Assembly: GCA_032173965.1 (NCBI GenBank)
Contig: CM063289.1
Span: forward strand, 28,235,690 to 28,299,689
From: Sitta carolinensis
Taxonomy: Eukaryota; Chordata; Aves; Passeriformes; Sittidae
Reading direction: 5' to 3'
DNA length: 64,000 nt
Within the stretch, counting starts at the first letter, position 1, and each line of letters begins with the position of its first letter. Below, in pieces: positions 10,892-23,343 of this stretch. The translations under genes and the position numbers were made by a program. Under the pieces are notes generated by a model. That model searched no databases. It saw nothing but the letters and a program-made list of their open reading frames with translations, and was not told where the DNA came from.

Positions 10892-13800
10892 CTCCCCAGT
10901 TTCCTGTGTCTGCCGATGCATTCAAATACCAGATTATTCCTCAGACATCCCTCGTTTGTTTATTTGTCCATTCCTATAACTGACTTGTGTCTCTCAGGCT
11001 GTTCTGACCATACCTTTCCACGTGATCTTTCCCTCCATGGTGGCGCCTGTGCCAGGGTAGGGGTATTTCAGCCCCTTGCCCTCTGCAAGGTAACTGAGCT
11101 CCCACACTGAGCACTGACACTTGGAGTTTTGAAACTATCACTTGCTTAATAACTCTACATCCGTCATTCTTGGATGAAATCCATGGCAAACAGAATGTGA
11201 GAAAGTGAAAACTAATGAGCGTCTTCAAGAAAGGATAGGGAGCTTCTGTTATTTCATTTAGTCCTAAGAGTTTAACTTCTGCCACCTCCATCACATTTCC
11301 AAATGGTAACTAAAGGTTGTTACTTTTTCAAGTTGTGCTGTGTAGCACATTTCATCAATTAAAATGCACCCTCAATGTAAAATCACAACAGGGCCAGCCT
11401 GGCATGAAGGATGCTATCATGTCATGTTTTTTTTCTGCTTTTAAAGGATACTTTTGTCTCAAATTGCTGAGATCTTTATAGAGCAGATTTAAATTAAAGA
11501 AAACACAGATTTAAATATAACCATGGAAAGAATACAACATGCCTTCATCTTGGAGTACTATGCAATTTACACTCTGAGTGGAGCGAACTCTGCTTTGTGT
11601 GCTCTCGTTTCATGCTGTTTCTAATGGTGATTATTAACTGGCTTTGTACTGAGAGGACATAAATATCTCCTTTATTATGTGGGGTGTTATGCAATGACCC
11701 CATGTGGGTCTAAAGCTTCCATAGCAGTGTTATCAGATTGCACTTTCCAGGGAGTTGAGGAGGTTTGGATGAAAGACTCAGCATTGCACAGCAGTTAGAG
11801 GAGGAGGGTGAGGATTAGAGTACCCAGGGTCTACTCCCAAATCTGTGCTGGCTCCTACAGCATCTCTGGTACAGCCTCTGCTCCACTGCCCCAGGTACTT
11901 CCCACCCTCTTCCACATACCTGCGATTAATAATGTTTGGGGGTCGATGTTTTGTGCAGTGCATTAGTGTTTTCACCCATTGTCTGGTGTCCTGGCTGCAC
12001 CTGCACTGCTGCTCCTGCAGTTCTGCACTGCTACACCTGAGGCAGCTCAGCAGACCTGAACCATGCTCTGTTCTCTGTCTTCCTTGGTTCTGTTTCACCT
12101 CCTGGGTTTGTGTTCATGAGAGCTGAAGAAGGATAGAACTGGTGAAGGATGAAAGCAGAAAAATGCAGTTTCATGTGTGAGTTCCTAAAGACATCAAAAC
12201 TTCAATCAGGTGACAAGAATTCACATTGCAAGGGTTCCAGTTTAGCCACTTTTACCAGTGGACTGAAATGAAAACCAAAGTCCTTTCCCTGTTACAAGAC
12301 TACAGCTGTTCTCTTTGCAGGTCCTTGTAAATTAGACAATGCCTAAAAACCCCAGATTGAACAGAAATTAAGTCAAGCACCTTGCTCCATGCACAACCAG
12401 CATTCCATGCTATCCCTTTCATTTGCTCAGGCTGAGCTTTGCGCATTTTTACTGCAGTTGATATCAGGTAACAATCTCCTATAAAAGTCTGTACCTAATG
12501 AAAATGATCAACATCCCCTGGCAGAGAAGGCAGGTGTGTTACTGGGTACCCAAATTAGACTAGTTTGAGTCAGGCATCAGAAGAAGGGACATTTAGGCAA
12601 CCCCTACCTCTTCTCAAGGGTACATCTTCAATCAATCCTGCTATGGCGCTGGCTCAGCTGTCTGATCCCTAAGTGACATAAGGATCAAGGGCACTGATGG
12701 AAAAGACTTGTCCTGCTATCCAGAGTGCATCTTCCCTGTGCTGGAGCAGAAATGCAAAGCTGAAATGATCTTCAAACCCCACAACATTCACAGTTCTGAG
12801 TTATCTTAGCAGTGGGCTGAAACCAAACTGAATAATGATATGTGGTTTTGTTTAAAGTTCGCATTTAATTTGTTTTCTTTTGCATCAGACAAAACTATAC
12901 ATTGAAGATTTCAGCTGCAGTGATCAATAGGAGAGGTGGGTCAGCCAGGTAAATAAATGCAAGCCTTGCTGATCTACATGGTAATTGTCATACAGCTGAT
13001 CTGTGTCAGCTTATGCTAGCTAAGAATATGGCTTTTTATTTCTATTTTAGTAAAGTTCAGGAAAGTTTCAGGTAGTAATTTTTGTGCTGAGTTTCACTCT
13101 CTTTGAGTGAAGACTGATTCTCCACAGAAACATGAAACTGTTCCAAAGCTGTTTTACACAAAAAGTGCATTGATTTTGCTAGAGGAACAATTTTGCACGA
13201 CCTCAAAGTCCCTGAATTTCCCAAGTGTGGATGGTATGAGTAAATACAGAACTCGATTTCCTCTGAGTCTATCAGCAATGCCTGGAATCATTTGTATTCA
13301 CAACAGTCTTCCAGGCTGAATGCAGGACCAGGATTTAGGTCTGATGGAACGAGGTAGGGACAAAAGTAGGTCAGGCTTGGAATCCTGCTTTACCAGCATG
13401 CATGCTTCAGGACGAGTGCAGATCCCCAATGTCTGCAGGGCCAGTGATGATTCCCATCTGAATCACTACTTTAGATTCCATCAGCAAAATGATGCACTGG
13501 CTCTATTTTCACAAGTCTGCTCAAGTGCTTATGAAATAGATTTTTGGTTTTATCTGTGTGTCCTTCTTACTGCAAATACTGTGCGCTCAGAAAGAGAAAG
13601 AGCAATTTTTTCTATTGATGGAGCGAGTGAACAGCCATTCATTTACAGAGTATCTGTGTGTTCTGTACAATTCAAATGCTGCCTATTCAGCCCGTCAGAT
13701 ATCTTTGTTCTATGTCCAAGTAGGCATTTATTCATCACTACATCACCCTGCCATTCAAAGGCTCAGATGTTTAAAGATATATATAGGCGATATTTGGCTG

Positions 13801-14199
13801 GCACTGGCATCCCTGAATGGCTTGGACAGCCAAGTCCCATCGGACGTCTGAGTCCTCTTGTTAAAGGCAAACACAAACCCAGGCTCTCGGGGCTGACTTC
13901 AGGCACCTACATCACTTGGACTGAATCTCTGAGATGTTTAAAGGATCTGTTTGCTGAGGCTGTAATAAGCACATGCAGCATGGACAGATGTATGCATATC
14001 ATGGGGCGAGCCTATTCAGTGACCTGTCCTGCATCCTGAAATTCACTGGTATAAAACTAGAATACTTAATCCTCACACAGAAGTTCACTGAGAAGCTACA
14101 GCTGGTGTGTTGCAGTTGATGCTTATTAAACACATAATCATTTCAGTCTTACCTGGTGCTTCCCCATCTGTCTGTATCTTCTCTGTATCTCATCTTCTA
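10892..14199. other. unique stretch containing the longest open frame of the window
   Basis: No repeat family or RNA gene is recognised. Bases 13320-14039 on the plus strand hold a 239-codon stop-free frame with a stop immediately before its first ATG. Its translation matches no family I know and shows no domain, signal peptide or membrane segment pattern. A second 97-codon frame overlaps it. The rest is AT-rich, with a few homeodomain-like words around 11400-11560 and 12840-13060. Confidence 0.5.
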
Positions 14200-14262
14200 C
14201 CCAGACAGGAGCTCCTTGGGATGGGAAATGTCTTTCACTGAGTTTATACACAAGTGCCACAC
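14200..14262 (+). mobile_element. possible L2/CR1-clade LINE 3' end remnant
   Basis: The string CAGACAGGAGCTCCTTGGGA, followed by TGTCTTTCACTGAGTTTATA, resembles the old LINE 3' end that reads roughly 'tagactgtgagctccttggggcagggactgtctttcactgtgtttgtaca' in amniotes. The match is by eye over about 60 bases with several changes. L2, L3 and CR1-like families share this style of ending, so I do not choose a subfamily. Confidence 0.38.
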
Positions 14263-15805
14263 ACTCCAAACCTGCGTTCAGGCTGAGAAAACGGCACTCA
14301 TTAAGGAAACCTCCCCTGTTGTAGAAGGGGAGAAGGGGATTATTTTCAGCACTTCCATATGATGGATTTACTTGGAGAGTTACTTGAAAGTCAGGTATTC
14401 AGGACCAGAGCTTTTGATCTCCTAGTCTGACCTGTATATCACAGATTGTGGACATTCATCCTTTTATTCCCAATGGGAGTGATGTATGTTTGACTGGAGG
14501 TTTGACTGGAAAAGCATCCAGCCTTGTTGGGGTGAGATCAAAGGAAAAAAAAAAATTAGGTGTTCTTGTCTCTGCAATAGTTTGTCCCAGTGATCCACTG
14601 TTACCACAGCTGAAAGTCTTGTGTCTGTTCCCAGTTCTGGTGAATTCTTATGGATGTGCTTGTCTCAGCTGGACAGTTGCATCTCAGAGAGGCTGAATAA
14701 TAAGAGTAATAGTAACAAATAAGCACCTCATAACTATTTACATGACATTTGCATCCAGTGAGGCAGCGTTCCAAGTGTCACAGGTGTTGATATCAAATTG
14801 AGAGTGTGTCAGGCTCTCTTGGCAATAATAAAAAAAGGCTGCCAGTCTTCCTTCACCAACATCTACTGTCACCTCTAGTAAACCACAAGTTTCCTTTGCT
14901 TTTACTTTGGTTTCCAAATAAACAGAGAAGATCTTAACCTTACCTAGTTTCTGCAAGCTGTGTAACACCTCTGCAGGAATACCTATGTATCCCATACTGC
15001 AACTTCCCATTTTAACTTGGGATTAATCTGTCCCTTATTATTTCCTGAGTTTGTTCAGTGCTCCAGAGGAGCTCCCTTCTCATGGAGCACCTTTAGAGAT
15101 CACAGTGCCAGCTGAGCAGGCCAGCACCAAGCTCCCTTGTCCTTCTAGTCCCTTCCTCCCTCCTCGAAGGTGGCTTTGCCCCTGGAAGGTGCAGGAGCAC
15201 GGACACGCACAGCACCATGTTCCATCTCCAACTCGTTCTTGTGCGTGTGTGGCCTTTTGGAACCAGCTCAACATATGTGAAGGAGAGTTTAACCAGAAAA
15301 GGAAATATAAGCAAAGTGGTTGCATCCTTTTGCAATCAAGTATTTTCAAGGCTGGCCGTCATGTGCTTAATGAGCAGACTTTTTCCAGTTACCAGTGAAT
15401 AGTTTTATTTTACGTAATTGCAACCTTTCAGCATGGCAATTAAGATAGAATGTTACCTTTGGGATGGGATCAATTAAAGGTTTGAAAATTGAATTTGGGA
15501 TCGTGATTAGTCTCTTGTACATTGCTTTAGTATTCTAAAATATATAATTGTATCATTCAACCCTTTTTCATACATATAGTAAATATAAACTTTCAGGGTT
15601 TCTTTTTAAGCAGAACCAGATTTCTAGAGGCCTACTGGTAACTAAAACCATAGCAAAATAGGGGAAAAGGGCTTCCCCTATTTGATTAGAGGAGATTTTA
15701 AACTTATCATACATGAAAATGTTGAATTTAGTATAATTGCTTGTTGGATTTCTTCAGAATTGAAATCATTATGCCCTGGCCACATTCCAGGACATCTTTA
15801 TTTTA

Positions 15806-15854
15806 TTCTCTCTCTCTCTCTTTTTTTTTTTTTTTTTTTTCTTTTTTTTTTTTT
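15806..15854. repeat. (TC)n followed by poly-T
   Basis: A TC dinucleotide run of about 15 bases leads into 20 T residues, one C, then 13 more T residues. It is a composite microsatellite of the same form as the tract at 10830-10891. Confidence 0.95.
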
Positions 15855-18800
15855 CCTTAAGTTACAATTCAAACCAGTGTGGAACATGCTATAATGTTGT
15901 AGTTGGTGGTGTAATGTCACCAAAGCTGACTTCAGAATAGAGACAAAGGACTTCATGTACCCCAGTGCTCCACCGGTGGAAAATTGATAGCAGCATGAGA
16001 TATGCTATTACAGGCTTTTTGTTCTACCTCCAAATTTGTGCTGACTAAAGTGCTTTTGTGCCTGCATGGGGGGAAAAAATCTGTCTAGAAGAGGCTGGAA
16101 GCTTAAAACAAATGTGGCATGGAGGGCATAGATTCTTAAGCAGGACTGTGTGAATTTAGCAGGAGCTCACTAAATAACAACCCAAGTGCTTTATTTTTGT
16201 CAATTACTATTTCCTGAAAGGACATGAATCACAGAGAAAATGATCAAGCAGCAAAGAATAAAATTCTCCCCAAGACCGAAAAAAGTAAAATGAAATAGAA
16301 GAATTAAGCAGTGTTTCCTAACTCTTGTCAGTCCAGAGTGGAGTTATTGCCAGGTTTGTACACACCACAATCTATTCAAGCATTACTGAGAGATAGGAGC
16401 CAGAGATGCACTTTGAATGCCAATTAAGTGTGCACTTTCTTCCAAAGCAGCTTGAAAAAGTCAGCGTGACCATGGATATACGCCCCCTTCCTCCACCCTC
16501 CTTCTGAACATAAATAAATCAGCCAAATAGCACCAGTGCTGCTGCCCCCACACCCAAACTGGAGAGAAAAGGCCAAAATAAACATTATTAATCGTGAACA
16601 TTTCACCTCATCTCCTGTGGCAATACTGGTGGGGTGTCTCAGGAACCAGACAGTGAATAGCAAAAGGCTTTTGCCACTGCTTATGTTTTGGGTGGCTTTG
16701 CAGATCCCTGGACAGAGGAGTTGCCCTTGGAGAGCCATGATGGACATAATCCTTCCTTTACCACAAACAGTGCCTTTTTGGAATCTGGGCAATGAAACGG
16801 GGCCGTTTCTGTTCCCATCTCAAGGCACCACAGGCAGGCAGCCCTGAGGAACTGGCTTTTCTTTGCAAGACCAGGTGCAGGACTGTGACACCTCTACCTT
16901 TCCTGCTCTGCTCCAGAGAGCACATTCTCCTCTTCCTGGCTCTCTCTGATGTCACACGCTCATTTTTCTTCCCACTTCAAATTAAATGTGTTCCCTCTCC
17001 ATTCATTTCCCTCTAGCCCAGGGCAGAATGCACTCTGTGTCCCTGTGCAGCACACAACCCCAGCACTGCCTGAACAAGCAAATCCCTTTTTTCCTTAAAC
17101 ACAAGGCTGGGTTCTCCCTCTGACCTGCCAGGGTTTGGCTTTGAATTTTCATGTGAATCGAAAGGTGCAAGGTTAGCTGGTTCCAGACAAGGTCACTTCC
17201 ATGCACGGCAGTGACAGTGGGAATGAGTAACCTCCTATCCATCCACAGCTCTTGCTCCTATTTATCTATAGCTTTATTGAAGAATTCTTCTCCTCCACAC
17301 AGATAAATCGAGCTGACATCCTGAGAGGTAACTAAATAGCAGTTACAAAACAAATGGACCAATAGTCTATTTAGCCTAGTCAGTGTGAGCAGAATATATC
17401 CTTCAAAATAAAACACCAGTGGATGGGGTATGGGAGTCCTCCAGATGGCCGAGTGGATAGCTTTCTAGGGTCAGCATGAATATTTAAACAGCATTTTCTA
17501 CAGTGCAAGCATTAAAGGCACAAAGTTGGAGTTGCTCGTGGTATCCATGGAATCCAGACTGTGAGCAAGGATACCTCTTTACCAAAGAAAAAAACAAAAC
17601 AGCCAGGCTTTTTGATTACTGAAGTATCTAGGAAATGCATTTATTTATTTATGTGTTTTAATCATGCAGGTTTTTCAGTGATGAGGTTTCTTCATGCTGG
17701 CTTTGTGCTGGCTGACAACAGCACCAGAGACTCGCTGCATTTGGAATCAGTGTTGGGGAGACATCAGTGGTAGCAAAGTGTTAAAATCGGATTACAGATG
17801 GTTACAGTGGTTTCAAGGAACAGCAGTTCCTTCTGGAGAGGCGGGGCCAGGCTGTCCTGGAGCTTTTGCAGACTCCCCAGTTGAATTTAGCTGACCCTGC
17901 TTAGCAGAAACACGCAGAACCCATGGGCCTCACCTTGTACAAAACCAGGCATTTCCCAGGCTGTTTCATACCATGCCAAGTATCAAGAAAGATGCATGGG
18001 CAGGGGTGGCACTGAAGTTAGGAGCCCATATTTATTCCTCGGACTTTTTACTCTGCTTTACCAAACAAGAAGTGTTTTTCATTTACAAGCTCTATTTCTT
18101 TCCTGCCAGGATGCCACTGCAGCATCCCCTAGAATCCTGACCCTGTACCCCCATTCTCAACAACCCTTTCACCAGCAAGCACATGCCTGCTGTCACCCAA
18201 AGAAGCCCCTTCTGAAAATGATCCTGCTTCCATTAATCCCTCTCTTTAAAGAAAAACACAAAGAGACCTGAGTTAATGCTACCACGAATCCAATAACCAC
18301 ACCACCATCCGAAAATTATATTGCCATGGCTTGCAGCCTCAGGGATGAAATCACCCAAGGGTTCACAGACTACTCCTAAAAAGTCCATGAAAACCCACTA
18401 GTAAAGCAAACCTACTCTCCATGGCCTTAAATTCCCTGTGTAGGGATCCTCACCTCCAATGGAGTGAGGAAAGACTGAAATCCATTTTCCAGCTCTGTAC
18501 AGGTATGAATTCAAGCAGAATTATTAAATAAATACACAGGATAATTCTAAAGGCCTAAAAAATAGGTGTGGGTTTGTTGGTGTTCATGTGTAACAATGGG
18601 ATCATGCATGTGTCTCAGCCTTGTTCTGAGATGTTCCCAGTCCAGGTGAGAATTTAGGAAGTGCAAGCTATAGATCAGCAGGTCCCTGGTTGATCTGTAT
18701 CACCTTGTTGATGTTAGTCTTTGAGCCAAATGTTTTGAACAATGTGATTTCAACTTTTTTAAAAAGTAGGTGACTAGACTGAGATAAAGGGAGCTGTGAG

Positions 18801-19046
18801 ACAGGTTTTCTCAGGCACATACCACTTTTAAAAAAATTATCTAACAATGATCACTACAATCTACATGTTGTTTCTTTGATCTTTCAAATAATGCTTTGCT
18901 AAACAGACCTCTTGTGATTTCTTTTTTTTTTCCATCTGTTTTGCTCAGACTAAGCCCCACAAGTACAGTTCCCAGAGTGTTTTCTACTGTGAGGTTTATT
19001 CCAGATCTTAGTACCCAGGGTTACTGCAAGGTAACCATGAAAGAAA

Positions 19047-19096
19047 TCTTTCTTGCTTCTTTGCTTCCTTGCTTCCTTTCCTACCTTCTTTCTCCT
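19047..19096. repeat. pyrimidine tract with an 8-bp tandem unit
   Basis: TTGCTTCT, TTGCTTCC and TTGCTTCC follow each other at 19053-19076, and a looser CTTTCC-rich pyrimidine run continues to about 19096. This is a short imperfect tandem repeat. Confidence 0.75.
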
Positions 19097-22000
19097 CATA
19101 ACTGTAGCAAAGACATGACAAATACAATGAATTCAAAGTGAGTTTTCTAAACCTATCTCAGAAAGCTGCTTTTAAAAAAGTCAAGCCTGCTGTACAAGCA
19201 CACTGTCCTCTCAGACATTTGGCACGTGGTGATACCTCTCTGATACACAGCTGTCTCCTGGCTCCAGGAGGCAGTGATGAGGCAGGGTGATTGCACAGGC
19301 TCATCCCGGGTAGTGCCAGCTCAGCCCAGGGCACCAGGGAAGGAAGAGGCACAGACCCCTGCTCAGACACCACACATTAAGACCTTCCTCCTCCTCCTGA
19401 GACCCTGCTCTTACTTATTTCTGCTCTGTCCCTTGCCAAGGAGAAAGGAAGCCAGCAGGATTTGCTTTCAAAGCTCCATTCTTTCCCTGATCCCACACTG
19501 CCCAGCTGCAGTCCTGGGACATTTCCTTTGGCTGGGGGCTAGGCAAACAGTTTTCTCCTCAACCAACAGACATCCCTCTGCTTCCTGAGCCAGCCTTGGG
19601 TGCTACTCTGTGATTGGGACCATCTCTCCCATTCCAGACACCAGTGAGCTACATCTGGGTTAGATTTAAATCTTCCTCTTGGCCAAAATCTTTCCTGACT
19701 TTGTTATTTGAAATAACTGTTTCCATCCCAGGCTCCTGCCCATCTTCCCCTTCTGTCCGTGACAGAAAATAAAAACAGCAACAGCACTAAAACACAATCT
19801 TTAAAAGTTGTCAGAGGGAGAACTAACACATTTTAGTTTGCAAATATGATTACTTGTGGAAATTGTGCCTTTGAAACCAAATCAGGAGGAAAGGGCTGAG
19901 TTCTTCTGCCTGATGCTCAGCTGATGAGTACCTAAGTCATGTTGTCAGTGACCTCCTTTGCAATCTGTGGAAAAACACCAGGTCCATAAAGAAAACTAAA
20001 TTGCATTCAGGATGGGCATATTCCTTTCCACTGGCTGGTAAAGGATATTACTATGATCAAAATCCTTGGGTAGGTGTCTTGTATATCTACTCTTAGGTAG
20101 GATGACTGATCCCAAACCAAAAGTCTTGCAGTGTACACTACCAGGCTGGACACAGGGATGAAACAGGCTGGAGTTATCCACTGAAACCTGATTTCCAAAC
20201 CAGCTGTACTGCAGGCTTTGTTTCCTCACACAGGGTGGTATCACCAGTCACCGATCAATACTGGTGCTAAACAAAGTTGTGTTGAATTTCTGAGGCAGTG
20301 CCGTGTCTGGCGTAGCTTCCTTGCCGCTCACAACACCGGGGGCCAGAAGTGTGGCGGCAATTCTTGTGTTCCAAGCAGGAAAAATGGGGAGGTGATGAAA
20401 TGAGGATCTGCCCAAGGCTCTGGAAAACTGGAGACAGATGATGGTGCACTGTATTAGGCAGGCACTTGCTGATGAGCAAAAGCAAGCAGTGATGGATCCC
20501 AGCAGGAGGGACATTTGCTTCCCTACAGGAGTAGCTGGTTGGAACCTTTATACACCAGGGTCCCTATAAAAATATAACATGCAGAAAATGTTTTCGAGTG
20601 GCTACTTTTAATAAGCTGAAGGGAGCAGTTGCCCTTTTGCAAATCAGGCACCTCCTGACCTACTTCTTAATAGGAGCTGAAATCAAAGACTCTATGCTGC
20701 TGAAAGTCTGAAACTGGGAAGCCATTCCAGCAAGGAAGAAGTCCTGAGGCACTTCTCCTTGTCCCTTATATGTTCTTTCTAGCCTTTGGCTACTCACGGA
20801 AAGAAATGCCTTTCTACTTAAACATAGTTTGACTAATTAATCTATTCCATCTGTTCCTTCCTCCCAAAATGTAACCATGACACTGAAGTTTCCGAAACAG
20901 ATTTGGTTCTCATATTGATAAACAGGTCACAGAAAAACAGGAGTGTGGGGAAAGGGATGAAGAGAAATGTTGGGATTTTAGCTTTTATTTCATCCTGACC
21001 AGCTTCTGATGCTTTCATGCAGATGGTGATCTATACAGGTGCTGCGTACGTGCAGGCAGTCAACAAACACACTGAGATTGTTCATGCAACCAGATCAGAA
21101 AAGCCTATCAGCACTGGCAGAAAGGCTCTGAAAGTGCAGTGTGTTAAAATTGGGGGCGTTGTACAAATTTCAGCAGAATTAAGTCATTCCTTTGGGGTCT
21201 TCAGGTGATTTTCCTCTTGAAACAACTACCCAGAATCTGGTGTCACCCACAGAGACTCATAAATAGGGGTATAGTTTGATCATTTTCTCAAAACATTAAA
21301 AAAAAAAGCCAGGTGAGTTGATTTTTAACAGTTCCAAGTGCACCTGAGCTGCTTTGACACTGCCCAGTTCACGCTGCTGCAGAGCTGAGAGCAGCCCTGT
21401 GCTATGTGCAAGTTTGCTTCTAACAGGTTAGCCCTGCTCGTGGAGATCAAACGCCCTTTATCTGAACCGACAGCAGGTAACTGATCAAATATTACTGAGT
21501 TTGCCTTTAAATTTTAACCTGCAAGACTTACACTGCATCCTGTCGGATTTTATGTTTCGTGACACAGTGTGCCAGAACCAGGCAGTACAGCACAGCATAA
21601 TGCAACGTGACAGCTAAATTCAAAGGAAAAGACAGTTCTCCTGCAACAATTAACCACTCTGGATACTTGGAGTGCTTTGGAGTTACAGCAGCCACCAAGG
21701 AGTCCCCATAGCAGGCCTGTCAGCTGCAGGGATGCCCATCTTTTTTGAAGGCTCAAAGACAGGCTGCTGATGCTGGTTTCCTGAACTTCGTTGAGTTCGG
21801 GATAAAAAAACACTTTGAATGGTTTTTCGGTTTTTTTGCTTGTTTTAATGTTCTGATTAGTTTCTCTTCTTGGCAATAGATTGTCTATGTTACTGTTCCA
21901 TTGCAAAAGTCTAATATTATTATTTCTGAACTTGAAGAGAAAATAGTAAAAAATACATTCTCTAATGAGATAAGTGTGCTCAGTCCAGACTCTATGTAAT

Positions 22001-23114
22001 TTGGATAACCTTGACAACTAACACAATAAACAGTGCCATGATTTTAAGTGGGGATGAGCTAGCATGTTACAATCTCCCTGCCAAATCTAATACAGGCGCC
22101 AAGCCTTCCAGGTGTTTCATTGTGTTATCACACAGAACTAACATAATTTTTTCTTTCAGTTCTGAAGAGGTGGTCCAAAATGTTTAAACTACAGTAGTTG
22201 CAACATGTCAAAGAGGGAATTTATTATCTCAGCCCCAATAGGTCTTAATAAGCCTTACACAACTGTTTAGGCATTTATTCTATTAACGGCTGTTCATTCC
22301 AGTGGCTTCACCTGAATATTCATGATCTTACTATTCCCAGTGCTTCAGTGTAGCAGCTGTTTGAAATCCACAGCAAATGTTCAAGAGAGTTCCACAAATA
22401 TAAACACCCTCACAGCTGAATGTTTGGGGCCTGTGCATCGCAGAGGAGAGACATGAAACATTTATGTGGAGTGATTTTTGGAGGACGGCATTTACAAAGC
22501 TTAAATAGTCCTCGCACATTTGGGAGCACTTCAGTGTGATTGGGACATTACCATGGAGGACAAAGAGTCTGGAAGAGCCCACATCCCACAAAGATGTTAC
22601 GCTTGCCTCTGTGCGATAATTCAGCGTAACGGAGGATTCCTGCTAAATTCCAGATTCGGAATCAAACCGAGGCAACTGGAATCGATGGTGGGGTGTTCTG
22701 GGCTTTTTTTTTTTTTTCCTTGCCTCATCAACGTGGGATTGAATGAGGATGGAAATGGCACACACAGAAGGGAGGGAACATGAAAGTAAAAAGAGGCAAA
22801 GTGTTCAATTAAACTAAACAGAAAAGGAAACATGTCATTATAAATAAATCCTGAAAATATTAAAATCACCTCATTTGTGTAGGAACTGAGTGTCTAACTC
22901 AGGTCTTTACCTATGTAAACCGTTTGTCTCATATTAAGTAGAAAACAAGTTATGATGGAGTCTAACCAGATAAGACACTTTAATTAGCAGGCACATGGAG
23001 GACATAAAGAATTCAAGCTCTCTCAGAGGAGTGGGGATGGGAAGTGAGTGCTCTACCTGTGGTTCCATCTGTTCTGCCACTGCCCGTGCCACTGGCATCT
23101 AGAAATTGTCACAG

Positions 23115-23343
23115 GCACAGGATTATTTAGGAAAAAATTTTTGTTTGTGAGGGTGGTGAGGCCCTGGCACAGATTGCCCAGGGAGGCTGTGGCTGCCCCA
23201 TCCCTGGAAGTGTCCAAGGCCAGGTTGAACGGGGCCTGGAGCTACCTGAGCTAGTGGAAGGTGTCCCTGCCCATGGCAGGGGGTGGAATGGGATGAACTT
23301 TAAAGTCTTTTCCCACTCAAACCACTCTGATGATTCTGTTACT
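23115..23343 (+). mobile_element. CR1 LINE 3' end, 5'-truncated
   Basis: The segment starts in TTAGGAAAAAATTTTTG, then shows the standard CR1 order: GTGAGGGTGGTGAGGCCCTG, GCACAGATTGCCCAGGGAGG, CTGTGGCTGCCCCATCCCTG, GTGTCCCTGCCCATGGCAGG, and the end block TTCCCACTCAAACCACTCTG with GATTCTGTT. It covers only the last 230 bases or so of the element. No reverse transcriptase remains. The match to the usual avian CR1 3' end is close, so this copy is younger than the LINE relic at 62 kb. Confidence 0.94.

Larger units (their letters stand above)
14263..23114. other. long unique non-coding stretch
   Basis: No gene is supported. Frames of up to 155 codons (21550-22017 minus) have no recognisable content. 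Homopolymer T runs occur near 11427, 18920 and 22704-22717. The pyrimidine tracts at 15806-15854 and 19047-19096 are listed separately. Bases 17446-17456 hold an exact tRNA A-box-like word without a B box. Bases 22260-22510 are AT-rich with E-boxes (CAGCTG, CACCTG) and an ATTCATGAT word, and might be conserved non-coding sequence. Confidence 0.5.

Noticed and set aside
10892..11300. Processed pseudogene on the minus strand behind the poly-T run
   Set aside because: No recognisable protein in any minus-strand frame and no target-site duplication found by eye.
12480..12487. TATAAAAG as a promoter
   Set aside because: An isolated word with no initiator, donor or CpG context. The same word at 51910 is equally unsupported.
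14738..15010. 90-codon minus-strand frame that reads somewhat protein-like
   Set aside because: No family recognised. The nearby GTAAGG donor lies only about 60 bases inside the frame, leaving no sensible exon.
21550..22017. 155-codon minus-strand frame
   Set aside because: Repetitive leucine, serine and cysteine content without domain structure; likely chance.
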